The position numbers were made by a program, and so were the translations under genes. Shown here in pieces: positions 1 to 9,281 of a DNA stretch of 34,722 nucleotides. Source of the DNA: Acidobacteriota bacterium (GTDB lineage Bacteria; Acidobacteriota; Terriglobia; Terriglobales; Acidobacteriaceae); the NCBI GenBank assembly GCA_028873155.1, contig JAGWML010000002.1, positions 1 to 34,722 of the forward strand, written 5' to 3'. Numbering within the stretch: the first letter of the stretch is position 1; every line of letters begins with the position of its first letter. The notes under the pieces were generated by a model. It did not search any database. It was given only the letters and a program-made list of their open reading frames with translations, and had not been told where the DNA came from.

Positions 1-145
1 GCAATCGCGACGCGCGCGGGAGCAGACATTACAGGCCTCACCTCATGGACGCTGGGGTGCTCCATTGGGCAGCCTGAGCAGGAACGTTGGACCGAACGTG
101 GATGAAGCGCAGAGCACCGGCGGATGGTAGCATCAAAGCTGACCA

Positions 146-1801
146 ATGCATACCAAAAAGCTGAAAATCATCCCTCTGGGCGGACTCGGCGAGTTCGGCA
201 TGAACTGTCTTGCCCTGCGCTGGGAAGACGACATCATCGTCATCGACGCCGGACTTATGTTTCCCGAGACTGAGTTGCTCGGGGTGGACATCGTCGTGCC
301 CGACATTTCCTACCTCGTCGAAAACAAGGCGCACGTGCGCGCTATCATTCTGACCCACGGCCATGAGGACCACATTGGCGGATTGCCGTGGATTCTCAGT
401 GAGATCAAGGTCCCGGTTTATGCCACTGAGTTCACCCTGGCGTATGTGGAGGGCAAGCTCGAAGAGCATCAGCTTCTGGACGAGACCGAGCTGATCGAGA
501 TTGCGCCGAAAGAAAAGTTCTCCATTGGCCCATTCACGATTGAGCCGATTCGCGTCACCCACTCCCTGGTTGATTGCGTCGCGCTGGCCATCGACACGCC
601 GGCGGGCGTTGTAATCCATACGGGCGACTTCAAGATCGATCTTTCACCGCTCGACGAGAAGCCCTTCGATCTCCACACCTTTGCCGAGTATGGCAAGCGT
701 GGCGTGCTCGCCCTGCTGCAGGATTCAACGAACGTGGAGCGCGGTGGGTACACGCCGAGCGAACGGGCCGTTGTGCCGCGATTGGATGAGATCTTCTCGC
801 GGGCCAAGCGCAAGATCTTTTTCAGTTGCTTTTCTTCGTCGATCTACCGCATCCGCATCGCAATGGAACTCGCCCGCGCGCACGGCCGGAAGGTCGCGGT
901 GATCGGCCGATCGATGATGGAAAGCACCGAGATCGCGCAGGACCTGGGTTACATCGATCTGCCACCAGGGCTGGTCATCAATCCGGGACAGATGCGGGAT
1001 TATGCGCCGGACGAGCTGATGGTGCTCATCAGCGGCACACAGGGCGAGCCGATGAGCGCGCTGAGCCGTGCTGCGGTGGACAACCACAAGCATGCAAAGA
1101 TTGATGCCGGCGATACCGTCGTCCTGAGCTCGCGCATCATTCCGGGCAACGAAAAAGGCATCTTCCGCGTCATCGACCACCTCTACCGGCGCGATGCGCA
1201 TGTAATCTGCGATGACGGATCGAGCGGCCTGATCCATGTGAGCGGCCACGGCAGCCAGGAAGAGATGCGCCTGCTCATCAACCTCGTACGGCCCAAGTTC
1301 TTCATCCCTGTCCACGGCGACTACCGCTACCTGCGCCGCCACGCGCAGGTGGCCATGGAGACCGGAGCCGTTGAACACGCGATTGTCATCGAAGACGGCG
1401 ACGTGCTGGAACTGGACAAGAACGATGCGCGCAAGAAGGACAAAGTCACCGCCGGCCGCATCCTCATCGACTCCGGCTCAAGCATCGATGTGGTCGAGGA
1501 CCTGGTCATTCGCGACCGCCGCATCCTGAGCGAGGACGGCATTGTGCTCGCAGTCCTGGCGATCAACAAGCGTACAGGCAGGCTGGAGTTGACTCCTGAG
1601 GTCGTGATGCGCGGATTTGGCGGAGCAGACATCACCGAACAGGCACGCGAGCAGGTGCTGAAGACGCTGGACGAACTGAGTGACGAGCAGAAGGCCGACT
1701 ACGGCATGGCCAAGGACAAGATCCGCGCAGACCTGAAACGGCTCATTCAAAAGACGACGGGACGACGACCGATGATCATGCCGGTGATTCTGGAGATCTG
1801 A
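146..1801 (+). CDS. rnj: Ribonuclease J (metallo-beta-lactamase/beta-CASP RNase)
   Basis: RNase J is a cytoplasmic zinc-dependent nuclease with endonuclease and 5'-3' exonuclease activity in mRNA decay and rRNA maturation. The 551-residue product has the usual family length (about 555). The metallo-beta-lactamase zinc motif HGHEDHIGG lies near residues 71-79. Further family signatures are HTGDFKID, the beta-CASP stretch HVSGHGSQEEM, and FIPVHGDYRYL. The C-terminal extension after about residue 440 matches the RNase J C-terminal domain. The ATG at 146 is used; only a weak ribosome site is visible upstream. The gene begins a same-strand run, with the next gene 22 bp downstream. Family assignment is firm; whether it corresponds to J1 or J2 is not meaningful here because only one copy is in view. 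Confidence 0.96.
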   Translation: MHTKKLKIIPLGGLGEFGMNCLALRWEDDIIVIDAGLMFPETELLGVDIVVPDISYLVENKAHVRAIILTHGHEDHIGGLPWILSEIKVPVYATEFTLAYVEGKLEEHQLLDETELIEIAPKEKFSIGPFTIEPIRVTHSLVDCVALAIDTPAGVVIHTGDFKIDLSPLDEKPFDLHTFAEYGKRGVLALLQDSTNVERGGYTPSERAVVPRLDEIFSRAKRKIFFSCFSSSIYRIRIAMELARAHGRKVAVIGRSMMESTEIAQDLGYIDLPPGLVINPGQMRDYAPDELMVLISGTQGEPMSALSRAAVDNHKHAKIDAGDTVVLSSRIIPGNEKGIFRVIDHLYRRDAHVICDDGSSGLIHVSGHGSQEEMRLLINLVRPKFFIPVHGDYRYLRRHAQVAMETGAVEHAIVIEDGDVLELDKNDARKKDKVTAGRILIDSGSSIDVVEDLVIRDRRILSEDGIVLAVLAINKRTGRLELTPEVVMRGFGGADITEQAREQVLKTLDELSDEQKADYGMAKDKIRADLKRLIQKTTGRRPMIMPVILEI

Positions 1802-1823
1802 ATCGAAGAGGCGCAGAGGTTCA

Positions 1824-2804
1824 ATGGCAGATGCACTTGTCACCCTGAACGCCGTGCGCGACGCGGCAGCGCGCATCGCCGGAATTGCCGTCCGTACACC
1901 GCTCGTCCACACCCCGTTTCCTGGAGTCGCAGGCAACGTCTGGCTCAAGGCCGAAAGCCTTCAGCCAATCGGCGCATTCAAGATTCGCGGCGCCGCGAAC
2001 AAGATTCTGCAGCTCACGCCCGACGAACGCAGACGCGGAGTGATTACCTACTCAAGCGGTAACCACGCCCAGGGCGTCGCCTATGCGGCGCGCGCCGTCG
2101 GTACGAAGGCTGTGATTGTGATGCCTTCGAATGCGCCGGCCATCAAGCGAGCTGCCACTCTGGCGCTCGGGGCAGAGGTCGTCGACGTCGGCCCCGCATC
2201 GAGTGAGCGCCTTGCCAAGGCAGAAGAGCTGGTGCGCGCTCACAGCTACGTGGTGGTTCCTCCCTATGACGATATAGACATCATCGCCGGGCAGGCAACC
2301 TGCGGCTTGGAGATTGCTGAGGCCCTTCCTGAGGTGGATCTTGTTTTGGCGCCCGTCTCCGGCGGAGGTCTGTTGAGCGGCGTGGCTGCAGCCGTCAAGC
2401 AGTTGTGTCCCCGCGTAAAAGTTGTCGGCGTGGAGCCGGAACTGGCTGGCGACACGGCCGAAAGCTTCCGCAAAGGGTCTGTCGTGGAGTGGCCTGCGGA
2501 ACTGACCACCCGCACCATCGCAGACGGACTGCGCACGCAGAGCGTGGGAAAGCGCAACTTCGCGCATATCCAGGCATTTGTAGATGACGTTGTGACTGTG
2601 ACTGAAGGCGAGATTCGTAGCGCGATGCGGGCCATTGTTTCCACCGCCCGGCTTGTTCCGGAGCCCAGCGGCGCTGTGGCTGCTGCCGCGTTGCTCTTCC
2701 ATGCAGGTCAGTTGCCTGCATATCAAAAAGCCGTTGCCGTGGTGAGCGGCGGCAATGTCGCGCCCGAGTTGCTGGCCCGTGTGCTCACTGAAGTCGACTT
2801 ATAA
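1824..2804 (+). CDS. Threonine/serine dehydratase family PLP enzyme
   Basis: This is a fold-type II PLP enzyme that probably deaminates threonine or serine to a 2-keto acid plus ammonia, or possibly racemises serine. The PLP-binding lysine is K53 in the motif IGAFKIRGA. The substrate loop SSGNHAQG is at about 78-85 and the phosphate-binding glycine loop SGGGLLSG at about 179-186. At 326 residues it matches catabolic TdcB or serine racemase rather than biosynthetic IlvA, because no C-terminal ACT-like regulatory domain is present. The ATG at 1824 has AGAGG about five bases upstream. It lies 22 bp after rnj and 12 bp before the next gene, so co-transcription is likely. Exact substrate cannot be decided from sequence alone. 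Confidence 0.9.
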   Translation: MADALVTLNAVRDAAARIAGIAVRTPLVHTPFPGVAGNVWLKAESLQPIGAFKIRGAANKILQLTPDERRRGVITYSSGNHAQGVAYAARAVGTKAVIVMPSNAPAIKRAATLALGAEVVDVGPASSERLAKAEELVRAHSYVVVPPYDDIDIIAGQATCGLEIAEALPEVDLVLAPVSGGGLLSGVAAAVKQLCPRVKVVGVEPELAGDTAESFRKGSVVEWPAELTTRTIADGLRTQSVGKRNFAHIQAFVDDVVTVTEGEIRSAMRAIVSTARLVPEPSGAVAAAALLFHAGQLPAYQKAVAVVSGGNVAPELLARVLTEVDL

Positions 2805-2816
2805 CGTCGTTCGGCT

Positions 2817-3836
2817 ATGATGCTTCCTGTGATGAAGCTCCGTTCCCTTGCATTAGGATTGGCAGTCCTGTGCGCTCCTGCGGCGCATGCCCAGAAGCGC
2901 CCTCCGCAGATCGTCAAGCCGCTGGCCGGTCCGCGGGCCGCGGCATTGCGCGTCACATGGCTGTATGTCTCCCCGGACAAGAGCGCGCAAAAAGTGGAGC
3001 GCGTCCAGATCGGCCGTGAGCTGGTCATCGCGGAAAAAAGTGGCGACTGGCTGCGCGTCTACGCCAACACGGATGTCGAAGAGGAGCACTCAGAAGATGA
3101 GCCGGTCTTCGGCAGCAACGACACGCCTCCTCCCATCACGGGATGGATGGAAGCCAAGGGAGTCGTCTCAGAGAATTTGCCCAACGGGGACCAGATTCTG
3201 CTGGGCTCGGCGGCGTCTGAGGAAGCGCTGGCCGCGGATCCCCGTGGGCCTGCGAATGCCGCGCAGGCAGCCCGGCTGCTCTACCGGCGTGTGGTGGAGA
3301 TGTTTCCGAACTCGCCGCTGGCTGCTGAGGCAGCCTGGCGCGCCGCGGATATCCGCTGGCAGTTGCAGAAGGCCGACTACCATTCGTTGCCCTCGGCCAA
3401 GCTGCAGAATCCTGCGCTGCACAACCAGATGGACGAAGACGAGCTGCACAAGGTCATGAAGTATTACCCCCACACGCGCTGGGCCGACCTGGCGGACTTT
3501 GACCTGATTGATAACAAACTTTGCGGCGACTGGCAGGGCCAGGAAAAGTGCCCCGAGCGCGAGTCGGATGTCTATGAGCGGTACGCCGCCGAGCACCCCA
3601 ATGGGCCTCGCACGGCCCAGGCGCTCTATGAAGCTTGTTACCGGCAGGCGGTTCTCACGGATATGTACCGGGCCGATGGCAGTGATAAGCGCCACGACGA
3701 AGCGCACCACCATGCGGGTGCGCTCGCGGCGCAACTCAAAGACAAGTTTCCTGAGTCGGATTACACCTGGCGAGCGGCCGCGCTCGTGTTCAAATTAGAT
3801 CAGGAAGTGCCTGTTTACGGCATCGATCAACCCTAG
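2817..3836 (+). CDS. Exported protein with SH3-like domain and TPR-like helices
   Basis: I do not recognise a named function. The N-terminus carries a signal peptide (MKLRSLALGLAVLCAPAAHA, cleavage before Q), so the protein is probably periplasmic. Residues of roughly 35-120 look like a bacterial SH3 domain (LRVTWLYVSPDKSAQKVERVQIG, then SGDWLRVYA and ITGWMEAKGV). The rest is alpha-helical with TPR/BamD-like spacing, including AARLLYRRVVEMFPNSPLAAEAAWR and ALYEACYRQAVL. The first ATG is at 2817, but the one at 2832 (MKLRS) gives a tidier signal peptide; neither has a clear Shine-Dalgarno. It sits 12 bp after the dehydratase gene and 18 bp before uppP, suggesting an envelope role, which is inference. 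Confidence 0.8.
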   Translation: MMLPVMKLRSLALGLAVLCAPAAHAQKRPPQIVKPLAGPRAAALRVTWLYVSPDKSAQKVERVQIGRELVIAEKSGDWLRVYANTDVEEEHSEDEPVFGSNDTPPPITGWMEAKGVVSENLPNGDQILLGSAASEEALAADPRGPANAAQAARLLYRRVVEMFPNSPLAAEAAWRAADIRWQLQKADYHSLPSAKLQNPALHNQMDEDELHKVMKYYPHTRWADLADFDLIDNKLCGDWQGQEKCPERESDVYERYAAEHPNGPRTAQALYEACYRQAVLTDMYRADGSDKRHDEAHHHAGALAAQLKDKFPESDYTWRAAALVFKLDQEVPVYGIDQP

Positions 3837-3854
3837 GGCATTCTCGGAGGTTTC

Positions 3855-4736
3855 TTGAACGTCTACATTCAGTCTGTTCTGTTGGGCATCGTCGAGGGCC
3901 TGACGGAGTTTCTCCCTGTCAGTTCAACGGCGCATCTGCGCATCACCGAAGCGCTGATGCGGATTCCCCTCGACGACGCGTACTGGAAGATGTACACCAT
4001 CGTGATCCAGGCCGGTGCCATCCTCGCGCTCCTGCTGCTGTATCTTGGCCGCATCGTCGGGTTTCTGCGGACATTTCCGGAGGGTGAAAACGGCGACCGC
4101 AACTGGCTGACGCATCCGATTTCCCTGACCTTCATCGCCTTCGCGTGCACCTCGGCTCCGGCGCTGCTGCTGAAGAAATGGAGCGACCACAACCTGGGCA
4201 GTCTCACCGTGATGGCACTTGCGCTGCTGATTGGCGGCGTGGTGATGTGGATCGTGGATGTCTGGTTCTCGCGCCAGGAAGCCTCAACGACCCATGTGGA
4301 GGAGATGACCCTCGGCCAGTCCATCTGGATTGGTCTCTGCCAGGCGCTTTCCGCGATCTTTCCGGGGGTCTCGCGCTCCATGTCCACCATCGCAGCAGGC
4401 CAGATTGCCAGTCTCGACCGCCCGTCGGCACTGGAGTTCAGCTTCCTGCTCTCCATCCCCACCATGCTGGCTGCCACGGGCTACGATCTGCTGAAGGAGA
4501 TCCATCCCCACAAGGACGCAAGTGCAGCGGCAGTTGCGGCGGCGCACGTGGTGATGAACGGCGAGCGCTGGATTGTGCTGGCGATTGGCTTCATCGTCTC
4601 GTTCGTCGTCGCGCTGGGAGTCGTCGAGTGGTTCCTTCTCTGGGTCCGGCGGCGCGGCTTCGCCCTGTTCGCTCTCTATCGCATCGTCCTCGGCATTGCA
4701 CTGCTCCTCTTCGGGGCGCACTACATCGCCAGTTAA
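3855..4736 (+). CDS. uppP: Undecaprenyl-diphosphatase UppP/BacA
   Basis: UppP dephosphorylates undecaprenyl pyrophosphate to the monophosphate lipid carrier, recycling it for peptidoglycan and other surface polymers, and can confer bacitracin resistance. The protein is 293 residues and polytopic. The first signature, LLGIVEGLTEFLPVSSTAHL, holds the conserved glutamates and serines near the start. The second, IFPGVSRSMSTIAAG, holds the conserved arginine. The start is a TTG at 3855, supported by CGGAGG about four bases upstream and by the conserved N-terminus beginning exactly there. It lies 18 bp after the SH3/TPR gene. Confidence 0.95.
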   Translation: MNVYIQSVLLGIVEGLTEFLPVSSTAHLRITEALMRIPLDDAYWKMYTIVIQAGAILALLLLYLGRIVGFLRTFPEGENGDRNWLTHPISLTFIAFACTSAPALLLKKWSDHNLGSLTVMALALLIGGVVMWIVDVWFSRQEASTTHVEEMTLGQSIWIGLCQALSAIFPGVSRSMSTIAAGQIASLDRPSALEFSFLLSIPTMLAATGYDLLKEIHPHKDASAAAVAAAHVVMNGERWIVLAIGFIVSFVVALGVVEWFLLWVRRRGFALFALYRIVLGIALLLFGAHYIAS

Positions 4737-4756
4737 ACCCACAGATTTCATAGCGC

Positions 4757-4795
4757 AGCGGGGGTGGACACCATGGTTCCTCCCGCTTTGTTTTT
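4757..4795 (+). terminator. Possible intrinsic terminator after uppP
   Basis: AGCGGG pairs with CCCGCT about 20 bases later and is followed by TTTGTTTTTG. The stem is only six pairs with a long loop, so this is a weak call. It would separate uppP from ftsK, which lie 172 bp apart. Confidence 0.3.
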
Positions 4796-4908
4796 GCCTG
4801 GAAGGAACCGGGCAGGCCTCGATAATAGGAATTGCTCTGGGATCTCTCACCGCACCGGCGGCTGCAATCAGCCAATTGCGGAATCCGGACAGCGGAGGCG
4901 TCCCCACC

Positions 4909-7473
4909 ATGAAGCCGATTCCAATCGCTTTGCCGCCCAAGCGTAACCGTGCCCTTGAGGTCTTCCTGGGGCTCTTAGCTTCGCTTGTCTCGATCCTTCT
5001 TTTCCTCTCCCTTGCCACCTATCACCCCGCAGACCCCTCGATGAGCACCTCCGTCGACGCAGCGCTCGCGCACAGCGCGCGGAACTGGGTCGGCGTCGTT
5101 GGGGCATGGACCAGTGACCTCTTGCTACAGTGGGCCGGGCTGGCAGCATTTCTGTTCCCGTTCTGGATTGGAATTCTCGGCTGGGGCTGGCTGCGCTCCC
5201 GGGAGAGCGGCTCCGCGTGGTTGCGCTGGGCGGGCTGCGCGCTGGCCTTGATCTTTGTCCCCGCTGCACTGGGATTGCTCCCGTGGCACTGGCGCTGGAT
5301 GCACGCCGTTCCCCTTGAAGGCGTGATGGGCCGCCTGATGGCCGGCGTGCTGGTCGCATACCTGAATATCCAGGGCGCATGGCTGGTCGCTCTGGCGCTC
5401 TCTGCAGTGGGCCTCTACTTCGCCGTTGGCATCCGCCTATGGGCCATGAAGCAATTCCTCGAAGATCGATGGATCCATCTCATCGCGCTGCGCGATAAAT
5501 GGAGAAACTGGCGCGAAGAGCGAGCCGAGCGCAAGGCCGATGCAGAGATGGCGCGCGACGAACAGGCTTCCCCCGGCCCCGAACAGCGCCTCTTCACCGG
5601 AACCATCGACGGCGAAGATCCCGCTGCGGAACCGCCGCAGCAGCATCGTCCCAGCCGACTTTCCCTTCTCTTTGGGCGCCGCACGAGGCCAGTGGCTGCC
5701 GACCCCGTGGATGAGATTCCGGCCTACCAGCGTGTGCCGCTGGCCGAATCCGATAGCGAGACGCCGGTGGCCGAGACTCTGCGGAGGGCGAGCATCTGGG
5801 AACGCCAGGCGCCCCCGACCGCAGCACCTGCGCCAGCTTCAACCCCAGTTCCCGCAGCAATGCCTTCGACTTCGCGACTGGTTGAGATGCCTTCCGCCGC
5901 TCCCGCAGCGCCTCCTGCGCCCGCCGCTGTGGAGAAGGAAATCGCCATCCACGAGCGTGCCGATGCAGAGATCCGCATGACCACTGTCGCGCCGAAGCAT
6001 ATGAGCGGCTACAAGCTGCCGCCGAGCACCCTGCTGAATGCAGGCAATGGGCCGCAGGCGATTCGCGAGGAAGAACTGCGCGAAGAGGCCCGGGTGCTGG
6101 TGGAAAAGTGCGCTGAGTTCGACGTCCGCGGTCAGGTTGTTCAAATCAATCCCGGTCCGATGGTCACCACCTACGAGTTCAAGCCCGAGGCTGGCGTCAA
6201 ATACTCGCGCGTCACCGGACTCGCCGAGGATCTGTGTCTCGCGATGCGGGCGGAGAGCATTCTGATCGAGCGCATGGCCGGCAAAAGTACAGTTGGCATC
6301 CAAGTTCCCAATCACGAGCGCGAGACGATCCACCTGCGCGACGTGCTGGAGTCGGAGACCTTTGCCAAGGCCAAGTCGCGGCTGACGCTTGCCATGGGCA
6401 AGGACATCAACGGCCGCATTGTGACGGCTGACCTTGCATCCATGCCGCATGTGCTCATCGCCGGATCCACCGGCTCCGGCAAATCCGTTGCCATCAACGC
6501 GATGATCATGAGCCTGCTCTTTCGCACGACACCAGCTCAGGTTCGGCTCATCCTGGTCGATCCGAAGCGCGTGGAACTAGGCATGTATGAGGGTATTCCT
6601 CATCTCTTCACGCCCATCATCACGGAACCCAAGCTGGCCGCGAATGCCCTGCGCAATGCTGTGCGTGAGATGGAACGCCGCCTGAAGCTGCTCGCCTCGC
6701 GCAGCGTGCGGAACATCGACCAGTACAACAAGTTGTTTGAGGGCTCCATGCCGTCGCTCTTTGAAGAGGGCGAGCCCGAGGAGCCGCTGCCCTACATCGT
6801 GATCATTATCGACGAGCTGGCGGACCTGATGATGCTGGACCGCGCCAACGTGGAGGAGTCCATCACCAGGCTGGCCCAGATGGCGCGTGCCGTCGGCATC
6901 CACCTGGTGCTGGCGACGCAGCGGCCCAGCGTGGACGTCATTACCGGCCTCATCAAGGCCAATGTGCCCACGCGCATCAGCTTCCGGCTGGCAACCAAGG
7001 TGGATTCCAGGACGATTCTCGACACCAATGGCGCCGAGGCTTTGCTGGGCCGCGGCGACATGCTCTTTCTGCCTCCCGGCACCAGCCGCCTGATGCGGCT
7101 CCATGCGCCGTATGTCAGTGAAAAGGAAACGGCTGCGATTGTTTCGTTCTGGAAAGATCAAGGCTCGGCCGAATATGCCGAAGGCTTCCTTGAGTCACCT
7201 CGTGATGAGCGGCCCGGCACCGATGCAGCGAGCGGCGGCGAGGATGAAAGTGACCCCCTCTTTGATGACGCCGTTCGTCTGGTCTTCGAGTTTGGCAAGG
7301 CGTCAACCTCTCTTTTGCAGCGCAGGTTACGAATTGGATATGGCCGAGCAGCCCATTTGATTGATTTAATGGAACGCGATGGGCTGGTTGGACCTGCCGA
7401 CGGTTCGCGCCCCCGGGAGTTGCTCAAGTCCCCCGGATGGCTGCATGAAGTCGCAGTCTCCAACGAATCGTAA
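4909..7473 (+). CDS. ftsK: DNA translocase FtsK/SpoIIIE
   Basis: FtsK is a septal, hexameric ATP-driven DNA pump that clears chromosome termini and helps XerCD dimer resolution at division. The ORF track starts at 4573 inside uppP. The real start is the ATG at 4909 (MKPIPIALPPKRNRALEVFLG), with GGAGG upstream, giving 854 residues. N-terminal membrane helices are visible from about 20 to 185. A proline/alanine-rich low-complexity linker follows. The motor has Walker A GSTGSGKS near residue 520 and Walker B VIIIDELADLM near 632. A winged-helix gamma domain (STSLLQRRLRIGYGRAAHLIDLME) near 790 would bind KOPS-like polar sequences. All domains of the family are present and intact. Confidence 0.96.
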   Translation: MKPIPIALPPKRNRALEVFLGLLASLVSILLFLSLATYHPADPSMSTSVDAALAHSARNWVGVVGAWTSDLLLQWAGLAAFLFPFWIGILGWGWLRSRESGSAWLRWAGCALALIFVPAALGLLPWHWRWMHAVPLEGVMGRLMAGVLVAYLNIQGAWLVALALSAVGLYFAVGIRLWAMKQFLEDRWIHLIALRDKWRNWREERAERKADAEMARDEQASPGPEQRLFTGTIDGEDPAAEPPQQHRPSRLSLLFGRRTRPVAADPVDEIPAYQRVPLAESDSETPVAETLRRASIWERQAPPTAAPAPASTPVPAAMPSTSRLVEMPSAAPAAPPAPAAVEKEIAIHERADAEIRMTTVAPKHMSGYKLPPSTLLNAGNGPQAIREEELREEARVLVEKCAEFDVRGQVVQINPGPMVTTYEFKPEAGVKYSRVTGLAEDLCLAMRAESILIERMAGKSTVGIQVPNHERETIHLRDVLESETFAKAKSRLTLAMGKDINGRIVTADLASMPHVLIAGSTGSGKSVAINAMIMSLLFRTTPAQVRLILVDPKRVELGMYEGIPHLFTPIITEPKLAANALRNAVREMERRLKLLASRSVRNIDQYNKLFEGSMPSLFEEGEPEEPLPYIVIIIDELADLMMLDRANVEESITRLAQMARAVGIHLVLATQRPSVDVITGLIKANVPTRISFRLATKVDSRTILDTNGAEALLGRGDMLFLPPGTSRLMRLHAPYVSEKETAAIVSFWKDQGSAEYAEGFLESPRDERPGTDAASGGEDESDPLFDDAVRLVFEFGKASTSLLQRRLRIGYGRAAHLIDLMERDGLVGPADGSRPRELLKSPGWLHEVAVSNES

Positions 7474-7505
7474 GCACATCAGACCGATGGCGGTGAAAGA
7501 ACGTT

Positions 7506-8252
7506 ATGTTTCGAAATGGTGCGAATCATGAAGCTCCCGTTATCCTGCTCATCGATGACGACATGATTAGCCGCGAAGTGACCGCCACTCTGTTGACCAT
7601 GCGCGGATACACCGTCCATAGCGCGGATGATGGTGCAACCGCTCTGACCCTTCTTGGCCGGGACACGCTTGCCCCTCACGTGATTTTGATGGATGCGCAG
7701 CTGCCCGGCATGCACGGGGTCGAGTTGATTCGTGCTCTGAGGGGCAAGGCCAGCGCCAGCATCTATGTCATCAGCGGCAGCGAAGGTGAACGGGATGTCA
7801 TCGAAGCTGCCGATGGATTCCTTCTCAAACCATTTGGTGCGGATGCCCTTGGTCAACTCATCGATGGAAGGACGCCGCAGGTTGCATCCGCACTTCCGAA
7901 TGCCTCCGAACCAATCCTGAACCTTGAGACCCTGGCGCGCTTTCGCGAGATCATGCCGGAGGCCATGGTGCGCGAAGTCTACGCAGCCGTAGCTTCTGAC
8001 TTAAAGCAGCGGAGCGAAGCCCTGTGTGACGCGATTGCGGAAGGGGATGCCAACACCGTGCGCCGCATTGGGCATGCGATCAAGGGCGGGTGTGGCATGG
8101 CCGGGGTAAAAGAAGCTGCCCGCCTCGGGGCATTGCTCGAATCCGAGAGTGACCAACTGGATAACTCGGCCTCCGTTCTGCTTGATTTGCGTGAAGCGAC
8201 AAGGAGCCTTGAGCGTATGCTTGAGGTTGAGTTTCCGGCGCAAGCAATGTAG
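7506..8252 (+). CDS. Response regulator receiver fused to HPt domain
   Basis: This 248-residue cytoplasmic protein has two phosphotransfer modules. A receiver domain occupies about residues 11-125. It shows the acidic pocket DDD at 17-19, the phosphoacceptor D63 in LMDAQLPG, and the KPF lysine motif near 118. A C-terminal HPt four-helix domain carries the phosphohistidine H190 in the motif GHAIKGGCGMAG. No histidine-kinase catalytic domain, HTH or output domain is present. It starts 32 bp after ftsK and is followed by a NarL-type regulator on the same strand, so the two may form a relay fed by a kinase outside the window. That partnership is inference. Confidence 0.88.
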   Translation: MFRNGANHEAPVILLIDDDMISREVTATLLTMRGYTVHSADDGATALTLLGRDTLAPHVILMDAQLPGMHGVELIRALRGKASASIYVISGSEGERDVIEAADGFLLKPFGADALGQLIDGRTPQVASALPNASEPILNLETLARFREIMPEAMVREVYAAVASDLKQRSEALCDAIAEGDANTVRRIGHAIKGGCGMAGVKEAARLGALLESESDQLDNSASVLLDLREATRSLERMLEVEFPAQAM

Positions 8253-8342
8253 TTGTAAAGAAAAGGGTTGAGTTATACCGGTTTTTATCGGATGCTACAA
8301 CCCACTTGCGAAGATCCTTGTTGTCGGAGGTTAGGGGCTGGC

Positions 8343-9008
8343 GTGGAAAGACCGATTCGAATCGTTCTGGCGGATGACCATCCTGTCGTACGCATTGGCG
8401 TGCGGAACATGCTGATGGTAGAGGAAGGTTTCAGCGTCGTTGGTGAGGCGGACGACGGCGATGACGCCATCACCCAGACGCTCGAACTGAAGCCGGACAT
8501 TCTGCTGCTCGATGTCGCCATGCCGCGCCTGCCTGGTCTCGAAGCCATGCGGGCAATCATGAAAGGTTCTCCTGAGGTCAAGATTCTTCTTCTGACCTCG
8601 ACCATCACGACACAGCAGATCATTGAAGCCCTGCACATCGGCGCGCGCGGCATCGTCCTCAAAGATGCCCTTGCAGGCCATCTCAAGGTCGCCATCCGGA
8701 CCGTCCACGCTGGCGACTTCTGGATCGGTGGCAAGCGCGTGGTCAACCTCGTGGCCGCGCTCCACGACCTCATGCAGCAGGCGGCCCCGCCGCAGAGAAA
8801 GACATACGGGCTCACTCCGCGCGAACTGGAAGTCGTGGGGTGCATTGTGGAAGGCTGCAGCAACCGCGACATCGCCAAGCAGTTTGGCCTGAGCGAAGAA
8901 ACCATCAAGCGGCACCTCTCCAACATTTTCGATAAGACAGGCGTCTCCACACGGCTGGAACTCGCGCTGTTTGCCATCGCGCATCATCTCGTCACCCCCC
9001 AGCAATAG
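8343..9008 (+). CDS. NarL/LuxR-family response regulator
   Basis: This is a two-component transcription factor. The receiver domain begins IRIVLADDHPVVRIGVRNML and has phosphoacceptor D57 (ILLLDVAMPR), the switch threonine in LLLTST, and the lysine in IVLKDA. The C-terminal LuxR-type helix-turn-helix is LTPRELEVVGCIVEGCSNRDIAKQFGLSEETIKRHLSNIF. The ORF track starts at a TTG at 8268, but the receiver begins right after a GTG at 8343 preceded by GGAGGTTAGGGG. That start gives 221 residues, typical of NarL regulators. An in-frame ATG at 8292 is the alternative. It follows the receiver-HPt gene by 90 bp. Confidence 0.9.
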   Translation: MERPIRIVLADDHPVVRIGVRNMLMVEEGFSVVGEADDGDDAITQTLELKPDILLLDVAMPRLPGLEAMRAIMKGSPEVKILLLTSTITTQQIIEALHIGARGIVLKDALAGHLKVAIRTVHAGDFWIGGKRVVNLVAALHDLMQQAAPPQRKTYGLTPRELEVVGCIVEGCSNRDIAKQFGLSEETIKRHLSNIFDKTGVSTRLELALFAIAHHLVTPQQ

Positions 9009-9022
9009 AACGAACCGCGCAG

Positions 9023-9047
9023 AGCCTGGGCACGTCTTGGCCAGGCT
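9023..9047 (+). terminator. Weak hairpin after the NarL-type regulator
   Basis: AGCCTGG and CCAGGCT form a 7-bp stem with an 11-base loop, 15 bases past the regulator's stop. It is followed by TGATTT rather than a proper T-run. The rest of 9009-9281 shows no gene I can support. Confidence 0.3.
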
Positions 9048-9281
9048 TGATTTCAAAAGCCTCACGTCCCGATTTTCTTCCAGCCCCTCGTCTGAACGCG
9101 CGCACTCACATGCGCGGATGAAGACAGCAGCAGTGCCCCGCGCGTTCCATTCAGAAAACTTGAGCGTTGTCACTCGATACACGGCCCCTTCGGCCACGTC
9201 CGCGAGGCCGCACATGTAGGCCGGAATGGTTGCCCTTGCAGCGCCCTCCAATGCCATGATGAATGCGTGGAGCAAATCAGG

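Noticed and set aside
4573-4908. 112-residue N-terminal extension of FtsK in the ORF track
   Set aside because: It overlaps the uppP coding region in another frame, has no ribosome site, and is followed by a well-placed ATG with GGAGG at 4909.
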